Notes: a model not told the origin generated them from the letters alone. DNA of 64,000 nucleotides from Anaerolineales bacterium (GCA_037382465.1 JARRPX010000009.1:49360-113359), one strand, 5' to 3'; positions 25,554 through 36,200 are shown, numbered from the stretch's first letter. Numbers and translations: made by a program.

Positions 25554-27545
25554 TCAACCTCCTGGTCCACTTCCTGTATAACCCCCCAGGATATATTCGG
25601 TGATATCCCAGACTTCCGCGGGCGTGAGCGACCAGTGGAAGGGGAACATATTGGTGTCCCGCACTCCTTCCCAGATGCGCCAATAGATGTAATTGTCAGG
25701 CAGATCCTGCGGGAAAGCCGCCGGTCCAGGAATTCCATAATCAATTGTACCTGGGCCATTACCTTCGCCGGTCATACCATGGCATTCCGCACAGTAGCGG
25801 TTGTAGAGTTCCCCACCGTGCTGCGGATCGATGGCCCCAACTTCGTCCAACCAGAGTTCCTTGCTTATTGTCAGGAATTGAGCTGAAATCGTGCCATCAA
25901 AGACACTCGGGATGGTTTCAGCCTTCTGCGAAGTTCCTCCGGGTTGGTTCAAGGTTGACGCTTCGCTGATGTATTTGATCACGTTCCAACGATCGCGCGC
26001 CGACACAAGCTCTCCCCAGGTGGGCATCGCCGAGTTCTGGAGGCCCAGGCTGACCCGAGCGAACCAATCTCCGTCGGTGAGGCCGCGCACCATTTCCCCG
26101 GTAAAATTGGCCGGTTTCACATCCAGGTATTCTCCGTCCCAGCCGTCCCCGATTCCGGTGAGCCCGTGACAATGGGCGCAGTGCGTCAGGTAGAATGCTT
26201 TCCCGCTTGCAAAGGAAGGGGTGACGGGCTGGGGTTGATCCAGATTTTGGTTGAGAAGCTCTTCGATGGCAACCGTTTCCGGCATCGTTTGGGCGGTGTA
26301 AATCCCCGGGAAATCTTGAGTATCGGTTGTCTGAGGCCGCGCCTCGGTCTGGGTGAAGTTCACCCGGATGTAGTGCACGAGCTTCCAACGGTCCTCCTCA
26401 GAGTACTCCAGTTTCCAGGTGGGCATTGCGGTAAAGGGGATGCCTTCGCTGATTCGCCAGTAGTAATCCGAATCAGTCCAATCGGCATAATCCTGCAGGG
26501 CGCTGAAATCGGGCGGTATGGGGAGCAAGCCCGATCCATAGGGACCCTCTCCATGGCCGGAGTCACCATGGCAGACGGAGCACTGCCGGGTGAAGATAGC
26601 CTTGCCCTCTTCCAGCGCAGCGACATTGAGTACCACCGGATTTGTCAGGTTGGCGTAATCACCACTCGGATCGCCCTCCTCGGGATCACGTTCGACCGGG
26701 TGAGCGAAAATGGTGCGGATATAATCGATCACCTGCCAACGCTCCTCCTCCGTCAGGCTCTCCTTCCAGGTCGGCATCAAGCTTCCCTGAATGCCCTCCG
26801 ATACGTGCCAGAACCACTGCTCGGCCGGCATACTGCGGTAGGGTTCCTGCTTGAAGTCCGCCGGGGTGATCGTCATGGTGCCGGCGTAGGTTCCCAGGCC
26901 GTTACCCGCGTCCCCATGGCAGGTCTGGCAGTGTGTGATGAAGATTTCCTTCCCGGCTTGCAGCCCGGCTGCCGTCCACAAATCCCATCCCTGGGGTGTG
27001 CCATCGGCAGCCGGTGTGGACAATGGAACCAGGCGAGGATCGGTTTGACCGACATACGGAAAGGGTGGCTGAATCATGTATTCCGCCGCCGTTCGATCGC
27101 CGAGCGCGTTGATATAGGCCGCCAGGTCTTCCAGTTCTTGATCCGATAAGAAACTGAAGTTGGACATGATGGACAGAGGCGACATCTCCCGGGGATCCTT
27201 CCAGTGGCGGATCTCCCAGGCTTCGCTGCGTTTGCGCCCGATGTAGGAAAGATCGGGCCCCGTGCGTTCAGAACCCAGAATCATGGGGTTGTCGAAGACG
27301 TAGTTGCCGCCCATGGATACGGGGCCGGCGGCGGTATCGAAGTAACGCACGTACTGGGTGTGACAGTAATTGCACCCGTTGGAGAAAAATATTTCCCGTC
27401 CGCGTTCTTCTTGCTCGGTATACTCATGTGCGATCCAGGTTTGCTCCGGCGCCCAGATCCATCCAGGGATGAAAACCACGGTTACCACCACGGCCAGGAA
27501 AACCAAGATCGCTCCTACGGTAACGGTCGTGAACGACATCCTCAT
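25554..27545 (-). CDS. CcoO fused to four cytochrome c domains (pentahaem cbb3 subunit)
   Basis: A 663-residue protein. Residues 1-150 are a CcoO/FixO subunit: one membrane anchor (residues 8-30), CNYCH haem site at 58-62, then GGNYVFDNPMILGSERTGPD and MSNFSFLSDQEL. Four further class I cytochrome c domains follow, with haem sites CQTCH (206-210), CSVCH (322-326), CAHCH (456-460) and CAECH (585-589), and axial-methionine segments such as SLMPTW and AMPTW. Normal CcoO has one haem and CcoP two, so this chain may replace both. It overlaps the ccoN stop by four bases. The exported domains would pass electrons to the CcoN haem-copper site. Confidence 0.88.
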   Translation of the reverse strand: MRMSFTTVTVGAILVFLAVVVTVVFIPGWIWAPEQTWIAHEYTEQEERGREIFFSNGCNYCHTQYVRYFDTAAGPVSMGGNYVFDNPMILGSERTGPDLSYIGRKRSEAWEIRHWKDPREMSPLSIMSNFSFLSDQELEDLAAYINALGDRTAAEYMIQPPFPYVGQTDPRLVPLSTPAADGTPQGWDLWTAAGLQAGKEIFITHCQTCHGDAGNGLGTYAGTMTITPADFKQEPYRSMPAEQWFWHVSEGIQGSLMPTWKESLTEEERWQVIDYIRTIFAHPVERDPEEGDPSGDYANLTNPVVLNVAALEEGKAIFTRQCSVCHGDSGHGEGPYGSGLLPIPPDFSALQDYADWTDSDYYWRISEGIPFTAMPTWKLEYSEEDRWKLVHYIRVNFTQTEARPQTTDTQDFPGIYTAQTMPETVAIEELLNQNLDQPQPVTPSFASGKAFYLTHCAHCHGLTGIGDGWDGEYLDVKPANFTGEMVRGLTDGDWFARVSLGLQNSAMPTWGELVSARDRWNVIKYISEASTLNQPGGTSQKAETIPSVFDGTISAQFLTISKELWLDEVGAIDPQHGGELYNRYCAECHGMTGEGNGPGTIDYGIPGPAAFPQDLPDNYIYWRIWEGVRDTNMFPFHWSLTPAEVWDITEYILGGYTGSGPGG

Positions 27546-28948
27546 GATGTCACCTCCGGTACGATTTCCGCGCTCAACCTCACAGGAGGTTGAGGCGCTG
27601 CGACGGGTTTACGTACCAATGCTGTTGCAAAGATGTTGAAGGCGAAGAGTATGAAGCTGATCCAAAGGACGGAACCACCCGCAGCTCGCAATGCCATGTA
27701 AGGCCGCAATCCGGGCAGAACCGCCCAAACCGGGAGACCTTGGTGAAGCCAGGCCGTCCCCTGCACCAGCCCGGTCAGCAGGAAACCGGCGAAGAAGAAG
27801 GGAAAACCGATGACATACAGCATGAATTGGATTTTGGCCAGTTTCAGGCTGTAAATCTGGCAGTCCGCGATGCGGGGGATGATGTAATAGGCCGCGCCCA
27901 TGATGACCGAGGCTGCGAAAAACAGGAGTGAGAGGTGTGCGTGTCCAGGGACATACTGGGTGAAGTGTGTGATCAAATTGATGCTGCGAAGGGCTTGATG
28001 CGATCCCTGGTAGGAAACCAGGATGTATGCCGCCCAGCCCACCAGGACGAAGCGCAGTGGTATGCTGGTGATGGCCCGATTCCAATTTCCCCGCATGGTG
28101 AGATATATGTTCATCATGAAAGCCACCACCACCAGTACCATGCCGATGCTTTCCGCCACGGCGATGGTTTTCAACCAGTATGGGATAGGCGCCCACTCCA
28201 GGTGATGCCCTCCTACGCCTGTATAGAACAGGGCAATACCCCAGAAAGCGATCAACGACAGGAAGTGACTGTATAAAGGAGTATGGGTTTCCCGGGGCAC
28301 GATGTAGTAAATCACTGCCAGCAGGCCGGTCGTGAACCAGAGTCCGAGTACATTGTGACCATAGAACCAGTTAAAGATGGCGTCATCGATCCCTGTCAGT
28401 GCGCCGGTGGCAGGGTTCCACATCACGTTGCCGATGAGGTACAGCATCGGCATCCAGATCACCGTACCGCAGATATACCATAATGAGACATACAACTTTT
28501 TCTCGACCCTTTTGGCAACGGTGGCCCAGATGTTGATCAGGTTCAGAATCAGGGTAACCATTACACCCACGTCCACGGCCCAGATGAATTCGGCGTATTC
28601 ACGGCTTTGGGTATAAGCAAGCAAGATACCGACGATGCCGACCAGGACAGCGATGTTCCACAGGATCATGGTGACGTTTCCAAGCGCCTCGCTGTATAAT
28701 TTGCGGCCGGTGAGTCTGGGCACCATATAAAGCCAGATACCCATCATGCCTCCCGAAAGCCAGGCAAACATCACGGTATTCGTGTGCGCCTGGCGCAGCC
28801 GTCCGAACACCAATTCCGGAATTCCCCGGAACAGGTCCGGAAAAACAAACTGCAGGGCCAGGATGAATCCCATCGTTACACCCAGCACCAGCCAGGCGGC
28901 GGCGCTCAGGATGAAATTCCTCGAGGCACTGTTGTCCTTCGATAGCAT
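27542..28948 (-). CDS. ccoN: cbb3-type cytochrome c oxidase subunit I, CcoN
   Basis: About 468 residues with twelve membrane helices; ATG 28948 or 28951 behind TAAGGAGG. Histidine ligands are visible: H56 (RQAHTNTVM, low-spin haem), H199 (FYGHNVLG, CuB), H249-H250 (GGHHLEW, CuB), and H337/H339 (VPGHAHLS, haem ligands). It is the catalytic core reducing oxygen to water at low oxygen tension. It heads the operon with the pentahaem CcoO, CcoS and two small proteins. Separate copper-ATPase and TauE/SafE genes follow. Confidence 0.93.
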   Translation of the reverse strand: MLSKDNSASRNFILSAAAWLVLGVTMGFILALQFVFPDLFRGIPELVFGRLRQAHTNTVMFAWLSGGMMGIWLYMVPRLTGRKLYSEALGNVTMILWNIAVLVGIVGILLAYTQSREYAEFIWAVDVGVMVTLILNLINIWATVAKRVEKKLYVSLWYICGTVIWMPMLYLIGNVMWNPATGALTGIDDAIFNWFYGHNVLGLWFTTGLLAVIYYIVPRETHTPLYSHFLSLIAFWGIALFYTGVGGHHLEWAPIPYWLKTIAVAESIGMVLVVVAFMMNIYLTMRGNWNRAITSIPLRFVLVGWAAYILVSYQGSHQALRSINLITHFTQYVPGHAHLSLLFFAASVIMGAAYYIIPRIADCQIYSLKLAKIQFMLYVIGFPFFFAGFLLTGLVQGTAWLHQGLPVWAVLPGLRPYMALRAAGGSVLWISFILFAFNIFATALVRKPVAAPQPPVRLSAEIVPEVTS

Positions 28949-28951
28949 CAT

Positions 28952-29846
28952 CCACCTCCTTATATCTATGTTTGCTGCACGGACGGATTTCGAAACCAGC
29001 TTAATTTCAAACGGTCGTAAGATGTTCTACCAAACCTCTTTTCCAAAGCGATAGCATTTAGGTGTATTATGATGAATATTGTCTTTAAATACTTCTGCGC
29101 TGTTTCGATCCTAACAGCGCAGAAACTTCGTACATTCTCAATGTGAAGATAACCAGTCGTTCTCATTCAGTTTCCTTGACCGTCAGGCCCCGCACAAACT
29201 GGATATGATCGAACAGAACCGGGTTCCGTGCCTAAAATCTATCTTTACCCGAGTGCTTGCTTTCGACAAGATCACTGGCGAACGCGAATTCTTGATGAAA
29301 GGAACCCGATTTCATGAGAGATAAATCCCCACTAAATCGAGGTATTCTACTTGGATTCTGCATGAATCACATATGTATGATTCAGCGCGAAAAAAGACTG
29401 CGGTTCAAAAATCGAATCTATCTATATGGAAATAGTTCTCTGTCTGAAAGAGAAATCGAATAGAGTTTAACAAGGAACGATCCGGCCGGACTTTAAAACA
29501 GCATTATCCCAATATTAAAGGAACATTAACAAAGGATTTTTCGGGCAGAAATCCTATTTGCGTAACGGATTAACGGCTGCGTAAGTCCACGTCAAAGCGG
29601 ATTGCGTTGGCCGCACGTATGATATGCACATCGCCATCCAGCTGCAAGGTCAGATTCCGGTGGAGTCGGGTGTCCAAATTGCCAAACATTGCGCGGCCGA
29701 TCTCCGCAGCCCCGCAAACGCGATTGAAATGTTCAAACGTCCGATCTCGTAACTGGACCGCAAGTCGGTTCACTTTCCAACCCAATCCTACAGCACAGCA
29801 CCGTGTGACGATGCAGGATGGCCTGGGCAACTGCTTGTGGTCTTCG
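28952..29846. other. AT-richer intergenic region upstream of the oxidase operon
   Basis: Nearly 900 bases between the S41 protease and ccoN, with lower GC than its surroundings. Short frames lack ribosome sites. The minus frame 29570-29914 overlaps the protease gene and its translation fits no family. Apart from the inverted repeat at 29095-29122, nothing is assigned; regulatory sequences of the oxidase operon probably lie here. Confidence 0.45.
29095..29122. repeat. Perfect 10-bp inverted repeat upstream of ccoN
   Basis: CTGCGCTGTT (29095-29104) and AACAGCGCAG (29113-29122) around an eight-base loop, about 150 bases before the ccoN start. No T-run follows on either strand, so a regulator-binding site or RNA stem is more likely than a terminator. 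Confidence 0.6.
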
Positions 29847-31091
29847 TCATTGGTCCTGCATGGCGCTGAACGACTGGACCGCCCGAAGCAGTTGCGCATC
29901 TTCGGAAGCCGCAAATTGCGACGTGGTCATGTCTCCCTCTGCCTCCGGGAACAGCGGAAGCGCCGAATCCGGAAGCATCACCTGGATGTCAGGCGTGATT
30001 CCGTTGTGCCATATTGATTGTCCGTCCGGTGTAAGCCATTCCTCCGTAGCCAGCATCAAGGCCGACCCATCTGACAAGGAGAATTGATTGAGTACTGTTC
30101 CCGTGCCAAAGGTGGTTTCCCCGATGAGCTCGGCGCGATGGGCATCCTGGAGAGCGCCGGAAACGATCTCCGCCCCGCTGGCAGTCCCAGCGTTGACGAG
30201 TACGACCATCTTCATCTCGGTTGCAACGCCACCGGGTAGAACGGCCACCGGGGTGATCTCCCCCTGTGCGTTGCGCTGTTCCAGCACGTTTCCTGAAGAC
30301 AGGAATTGGCTGGAGACTTCAACCGCCTCCCCCAACAAACCCCCGGGGTTGTTGCGTAGGTCGAGGATGAGCCTGGTATAACCCTGGCCCTGGATGTCTT
30401 GAAGGGCTTGCTGCAGGTCCTGGGTCACTCCCTGGCTGAAACCGGCGATTCGAAGATGGACGATGTTGGTACCCGGCACAACATGCCAGATCACGTTATG
30501 GATTTCGATCTCAGCTCTCTGTAACGTATACTCGCGCAGCAGGCCGGTTTGAGGGTTCTGAATGGTCAACGTCACACTCGTTCCCAACGGCCCCATGATC
30601 TTCTGCCCTACTTGGATAAGCGTCAGCCCTTTTATATCCTGACCGTCGACCTTGGTGATGATTTCGCCCGGCCTCAGGCCGGCTTTTTGAGCTGGAGAAG
30701 CATCGATGGGTGCAACGATTACGACCTGGCCGTTTTTCATCTGGACTTCCAACCCCACCCCATCAAAGTGACCCTGCATGAAGACTTGCTCCTCCTTCAC
30801 CATATCCGGGCTGAGGAAAATGCTGTGACCCGTGTCGCCGAGCGAGTCGACCATCCCGCTGATCGCGCTGTATGTCATTCGTTGAGGCTGGATTGCCGAC
30901 CGATCAACGTAGTTCTCTTGAATGAGATTCCAGGCTTCGGCCATCAAATCGAACTCGCCGCGGGCATTCGAAGGGATCCTCGAACTCAGGACCTGCGTTC
31001 TACTTTCTGCCCATGCGCCAAAAATGAACGCCAGCGCAAGCGCAGGAATAATGAATGCAGCCAGGATGAAAGTCCGTCGAGAGGTGCTCAT
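29847..31091 (-). CDS. C-terminal processing protease, S41 family
   Basis: The start ATG at 31091 (GGAAGG site) gives 414 residues: an N-terminal membrane anchor (FILAAFIIPALALAFIFGAW), a PDZ domain around VGLEVQMKNGQV and AGLRPGEIITKVDGQDI, and the S41 peptidase domain with LRNNPGG, the serine-bearing NAGTASGAEIV and GETTFGTG, where lysine would normally follow. The catalytic lysine of CtpA (usually GKxTxGKG) appears as threonine in FGTGTV, so the dyad may be altered. It is likely an extracytoplasmic protein-processing enzyme and is downstream of a PrsW-like gene on the same strand. Confidence 0.85.
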   Translation of the reverse strand: MSTSRRTFILAAFIIPALALAFIFGAWAESRTQVLSSRIPSNARGEFDLMAEAWNLIQENYVDRSAIQPQRMTYSAISGMVDSLGDTGHSIFLSPDMVKEEQVFMQGHFDGVGLEVQMKNGQVVIVAPIDASPAQKAGLRPGEIITKVDGQDIKGLTLIQVGQKIMGPLGTSVTLTIQNPQTGLLREYTLQRAEIEIHNVIWHVVPGTNIVHLRIAGFSQGVTQDLQQALQDIQGQGYTRLILDLRNNPGGLLGEAVEVSSQFLSSGNVLEQRNAQGEITPVAVLPGGVATEMKMVVLVNAGTASGAEIVSGALQDAHRAELIGETTFGTGTVLNQFSLSDGSALMLATEEWLTPDGQSIWHNGITPDIQVMLPDSALPLFPEAEGDMTTSQFAASEDAQLLRAVQSFSAMQDQ

Positions 31092-31190
31092 TGGTCCCAC
31101 CTTCCAGGCCCAAGGCAAGCTGCGATAGAGATTCGTAACATTCTAATACTCCTTCTCTCGTCCCGGGAATTGACCAACCCGCATGGCAGG

Positions 31191-32069
31191 TTACTGTAAG
31201 TTCCCCAGAGCGCTTTCTTCTGCTTGCGTGTATTCGGCTGAAGGAAGCCCGTGTTCGATCTGCAGCCGCCGTGCTTCATGCCAGCGCCGCCAGAGTATGA
31301 ACAGCCCCAGAGCGCCGACGACCGATTGACCGATCAAAACATCCAATCCGGTGTACAACGCTGCGGAGATCAACGCTGGTACGGCATCCCACAACCCATG
31401 CAGGACCACAACGGTCAGGTATGCTCCTAAAACCTTAAGATTGATATGGAAATGTCTTTCACCGCTTTCTCGGAAAAGCACGCTGGCTAGAATTGCCGTC
31501 CAGGTGCCGTGGCCGACCGGTGATAGTATCCCTCGCAGCAAAGTCACGACCACCGTCGCAGTCAGGCTGCCACCGCTTTCAAGGAATGCGGTGAATGCAT
31601 AACCAGTGCTTTCCAATGCCGCAAATCCCATCCCGGCCGCGGCGCCAAGGATCAGACCGTCCATTTCAGCATTGTGCTTATAATGACGAGCAATGAGGAG
31701 CACCCCAATAATCTTGACGAATTCCTCAATCAATCCCACCACAAACATGTTGGTCAAATCCAATTGACGGATGAAGATGGGCTCCAGGATCGACGCGGCC
31801 AGCACGCCGCCTACCCCCCCATAGATGAAACTCAGCGCCGTCGTTGGCAGTGAAAGTCTGCTCCAATGCCGCCGTTCATAGAGAAAGGCCACGAAGGTAA
31901 CAGGCATAAGAAAGTTCCCGATCATGACTGCAGTCGGGAACAAGTTGGGATTGCCGGTTACCACCAGGACGGCTATTCCGATAAAATAGAGAACCAATCC
32001 ACTCAGAAACACCCGCAACCAAGCGATTTTTCTTTTTTTGCCTTTTATAGATTCCACCTTTCCGATCAT
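31191..32069 (-). CDS. PrsW family intramembrane metalloprotease-like protein
   Basis: A 292-residue membrane protein with about eight helices. The three PrsW motifs are visible: EE in GLIEEFVK, GFAALESTGYAF, and the histidine segments SPVGHGTWTA and VVLHGLWDA. PrsW cleaves anti-sigma factors in Bacillus. Here no sigma or anti-sigma gene lies nearby, so the target is unknown. A GGAGG ribosome site precedes the ATG. The S41 protease gene follows by about 100 bases. Confidence 0.82.
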   Translation of the reverse strand: MIGKVESIKGKKRKIAWLRVFLSGLVLYFIGIAVLVVTGNPNLFPTAVMIGNFLMPVTFVAFLYERRHWSRLSLPTTALSFIYGGVGGVLAASILEPIFIRQLDLTNMFVVGLIEEFVKIIGVLLIARHYKHNAEMDGLILGAAAGMGFAALESTGYAFTAFLESGGSLTATVVVTLLRGILSPVGHGTWTAILASVLFRESGERHFHINLKVLGAYLTVVVLHGLWDAVPALISAALYTGLDVLIGQSVVGALGLFILWRRWHEARRLQIEHGLPSAEYTQAEESALGNLQ

Positions 32070-32434
32070 CTAACTCCTCCGTAAGGTCTCATAAGGGCAT
32101 GGCGCAGCCATGCCGATGGCGATACGGACATCGTCAACAATGAGAGTAATCCCTTAACTGGTCCTGTGTCCTTATGTCTCACTTATCCCATCGTTAATCC
32201 CACCTTATATGCCGTCATAACGAGCGTATGAATATTGCCAACATCCGGGGGTCGTGTCAGGACGAAATCGACCCTTTCCATACCCTGAAGGCCCGTCAGG
32301 ATACGGCATGAAGTGAGGAATACTTATTAACAATCGTTGTTTCGAGGTGAAGATATCAGAGAGATGACGTCTTGGAGATCGAAGACAGACTCATGCCCGT
32401 CAGATCCGTGGTACCAGTTCGAAAAAGGAGTTGG
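32070..32434. other. Intergenic stretch with no supported gene
   Basis: Lies between the PrsW-like gene and the initiator tRNA terminator. No frame with a ribosome site, RNA gene or repeat was recognised. Confidence 0.45.
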
Positions 32435-32436
32435 CA

Positions 32437-32464
32437 AATAAAAAGGCACCCTCTCGAGTGCCTC
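32437..32464 (-). terminator. Intrinsic terminator of the initiator tRNA
   Basis: On the minus strand the stem GGCAC(TC)/(GG)GTGCC with a GAGAG-type loop is followed by TTTTTATTT, 14 bases after the tRNA 3' end. Confidence 0.75.
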
Positions 32465-32477
32465 GTTGTAACTAAGG

Positions 32478-32549
<72 letters not shown>

Positions 32550-32612
32550 GCGTATTACACTTTTCTAAGTGCGTTGGGGATTATAACAGTCCGACTCGCG
32601 AGCGTCAAGCAA

Positions 32613-33011
32613 TCAGCTTCCGAAAAGCAGCGCCCACCAGACTTCCCAGTTGCTTGGCGGCTCGAAAGGCGGTACGGGTGTGGCGGCTGCGCCGCCTTGC
32701 TCTTCCTCCGGAGCTACCGGGACGACGAGCACTTCTCCCGGAAGCGCCATTCCGCCCTGCGCGTGCGCCCATTCCTGTATGCTGGCTTCGCTCGTCGCGC
32801 CCGCGACCTGAGTCGCCAGGTCGGCGTTTTGCGTCTTCATTACAATGACATCGGTCTGCAGCGCTTCGGCGTCGCGTTCCAGACGGCGCGTCTCCGCCAT
32901 CCGGCTGTTCAAATCCCCCAGGATGAGGATGGCCGCTGCCAGGATGATCAAGATCCAGATCATCGGAGGCCGTGACTTCTCCGGCTCGGTTTCGCGCATC
33001 TCAAACGTCAT
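32613..33011 (-). CDS. FtsB/DivIC-like septum formation initiator family protein
   Basis: The ATG at 33011 (or 32999) gives about 132 residues: a short cytoplasmic tail, one membrane helix (MIWILIILAAAILILG), a coiled coil (MAETRRLERDAEALQTD and following), then WAHAQGGMALPGEVLVVPV, which matches the C-terminal arm of FtsB-like proteins, and a proline-rich end. Such proteins help join FtsL and FtsQ in the divisome. The gene is between two tRNA genes, an isolated position. The longer frame back to 33119 would run into the tRNA-Leu gene and is rejected. Confidence 0.7.
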   Translation of the reverse strand: MTFEMRETEPEKSRPPMIWILIILAAAILILGDLNSRMAETRRLERDAEALQTDVIVMKTQNADLATQVAGATSEASIQEWAHAQGGMALPGEVLVVPVAPEEEQGGAAATPVPPFEPPSNWEVWWALLFGS

Positions 33012-33077
33012 CTTACCTGAGGGATTATCGTCTCGCAAGTAGTGATTAAATGAAACAGCCCCGTCGAGGGCTGCAGG

Positions 33078-33162
<85 letters not shown>

Positions 33163-33257
33163 GTGCGTCGCTATTCTACCCGATGTCAACGGATTGTCAA
33201 CGAGGTCAAATCGATCGATCTCGCATGGCGGTTGTCTCTAAGGTCTTTTCCGCCCGC

Positions 33258-36200
33258 TCAGATCGCCAATTCTTTTTCGACGTCCTCGAGTTTGAGACTG
33301 AGTACCCGACTGACGGAATCGGCGCCCATGCTGACCCCGTAGATCACTTCCCCCGACTGCGCCGTCAGGCGGTTGTGGGTGATCACCACAAACTGCGTCT
33401 CTTCGCTGAGTTCACGCAACATATCGTTGAAACGCACCACGTTCGACTCGTCCAACATCGCGTCGACTTCGTCCAGCACGCAGAACGGCGTCGGAGAGAC
33501 TTTCAACAACGCGAAGATCAGTGAGGTAGCCACGAGGCTTCGCTCCCCGCCGGATAAAACCGCCAGGCCCTGCTCGCGCCGTCCGGGCAAGCGCGCCTCG
33601 ATGTCGATACCAGTTTCTGTCAGGTCTTCCGCATCGGTCAGCACCAGACGCGCACTTCCGCCGCCGAAAAGCCGTTTGTACGTCTCCTTGAACGCCTTGC
33701 TCACGGCGTCGAAGGTCTTGCGGAATTCCCGCTCCATCAGCAGATTCAACTCGGCGATCACATCGTGGATGCGTTCTTGCGCTTGATTTAGATCCTTGAG
33801 CTGCGAGGTCATGAATCGTTCGACCAACCCACCCAGGGGCAGCGGTTCCTGGCCCAACTCGCCGGGGGCATAATCGAAGGAAACCAACCCAAAGTCATCT
33901 TCGATCCGGCGGCGCAAACTGGTCAACTCTTCCTGACGGCGGGCGAGGTCGATCTGCGCTTGAGAGTTGGCTCGTTCGGCAGTTTGCAGCGCGTTACGAA
34001 AGCGGTTCCCCTCCGCCTCCATCTCGTTGCGTTTCCGCTCGGCATCCTGCAGAGATTGCTCGATGGGCGCTAACTTCTGCTGCAGTTCAGCCAACTGCGT
34101 TTCGAGTTCTTCCATGCCGCGTTCGATCTCCGCCGCTTCCTCGTTCGCCGCGCCGCGTTCGTTCTCGTTGCTGGCAAGCCGGGTTCGCCATTCTTGCAGC
34201 TGCCTGTCGAGGTCTGCAAGCCGTGTTTCGACCTCCGCTCGTCGACTTTGGCCTTCCGCCAGACTGCTGCGGGCGAGGTCGAGCCGTGCCTGCGCTTTCG
34301 CCAAACCTACGTTCGGGTCTGCGCTCTCGGCTGCCCCGACTGCATCGTTCAGTTCTTTTTCGAGTTCTGCGTACCGCGCATCGAAAGATTCACCCTGTGT
34401 CCCGATCTCATGTTTTTCAACTTCGACCGCGGAAAGCGTACGATCCAGCGCCTCAATTTGTTCCTGCAGGTTGGAACGCCTTTCCCCGGCGTCCGCCAGT
34501 AGCATTTGTGACTGCTCTCGAGCGAGCCTTGCCTGGAGTAAATCATCTCGGGTTCGTTCCGTATCGGTTTGCGCGGACTCGAGCGCTTGCCTGGCTGCTT
34601 CCGATTTTTCGGCGAGCTGCGTTTCCTCGGTGTGAACCAAATCCAGGCGTTCACGCACATCCGCGCTCTTGGCCTCCAGGCGGCTCAACGCATCGGGAGA
34701 TTCTTCTTCCGAGTCCTGCGCCAACAACACGGCCCCGCTTCCGAGGATGAGATCGCCTGCCAGAGTCACCACGCGCCCCTGGGGCGGCAATTCAGGGAGA
34801 ACACGCTTCGCCGCGGCGATGTCGCGTACGACGATGGTTTGCCCGAGCAAGACTTCGATCGCCGGGCGTATAGCTTGATCTACGTCCACCAACGAGGCGG
34901 CGTTCCCCACGCATCCCGAATCCTCCGGCGCTTCCAACGGGTCCTGCGATGATCCCGGGTTCAGTGAGATGAGCGCTGCGCCATCCCCCTTTCCTTGCTC
35001 GTCCAGCCAAGGAAGAGTCGCGAGAAGATCGTCCACCGTATCAAATGCAAACGACCGGTGGAATTCGCCCAGGGCGGCTCGAATCGCTCGCAGATATTCG
35101 GCGGGTATTTTCAACTGCTTCGCTATTTCGCCTGCAAAACCGGGCGAATCGCCGTCTCGTTTCCCGCGCTGGAGTAGATCTGCCAGTGCGTCGTACGCAT
35201 CCAGCGCCGTGCGTTTGACCTCCCGCAGCGCATCGAACTTCGCTTGCTCTGTCTCGAGGCTCGAAATGCGTTCGCGCAGCTGACCGTGCGCTTCTTCGAC
35301 TTCGCGCAAATCCCGCTGCGCATCAGCATAAGCTGTTGAGGCCCGTTGATGATTTTCCTCCGCTTCATGTAGCTGCTGGAGCGACAACTTATCACGCTGC
35401 GTTTTCGCCTCCAGGTTCGCTTCCTGCGATTGTAAGGCTTTTTCCAATTCGTTTCGCTGAGCTGACAATTCACTCAACTGCTCTTCGATCTGCGTGCAGC
35501 GCGTAAGCCACGCTGCCTGCGCCGCGGCCAGTTTTTCCAACGACTTACGCACCGTATCTGCTCGGCCGAGGTGCGCGTGCAGCGAAACGCTTTCTGCTGT
35601 GCCCTGCTCCAAATCCTGCAGTTCTTCCAGCGCCGCTGCGAGCGCCTGCTGCCTGACCTGCTCATCCTCCGTGGCGCGGGTGAAGCGATCCATCAAACGC
35701 GCGCGCATTTGCTCGAGGCTGCCGATTTCGGCCTGAATGAGGCCGTCTTGTTCCGCCAACCAGCGCAGCCGCTCCTGCGTGACGGCGAAGTTACGCCCCA
35801 TGACCTCGCGTTCGCTGTATAAATCGGAAATGCGCTGGCTCCACGTGCGGATTTGAGCCCGGAAGCTATCGATCTGACTCCGCGTCGTCGCCAGGTCCCG
35901 TTCCCCACTTTCCTGTTTGTTGCGCAGCCCGTCTCGATCGCGTGACTTCTCTTCGGCTTCCAGCGCAACCTCGCTCACACGATCCAGCAAGTGATACCAG
36001 TGATAGCCGTACCAGATGCGCAGGGCGGAGTTGAGATCGCGCTGCACTTGTTCATACTCGCCGGCGCGCTTGGCCTGCCGTTTCAGGCTGCGCAGGCGCG
36101 GCTGTAGCTCGGACAAGATGTCCTGCACTCGTTCGAGATTCCTGCGGGTATTATCCAGGCGCCGGAGCGCCTCCTCCCGCCGGCTGCGGTACAAACCGAT

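Noticed and set aside
28966..29166. 66-codon minus-strand frame upstream of ccoN
   Set aside because: No ribosome site; it crosses the 10-bp inverted repeat and lies in the probable promoter region of the oxidase operon.
29570..29914. 114-codon minus-strand frame extending past the S41 protease gene
   Set aside because: Its first part is out of frame inside the protease gene, with no start signal; the free part (29570-29846) shows no recognisable family.
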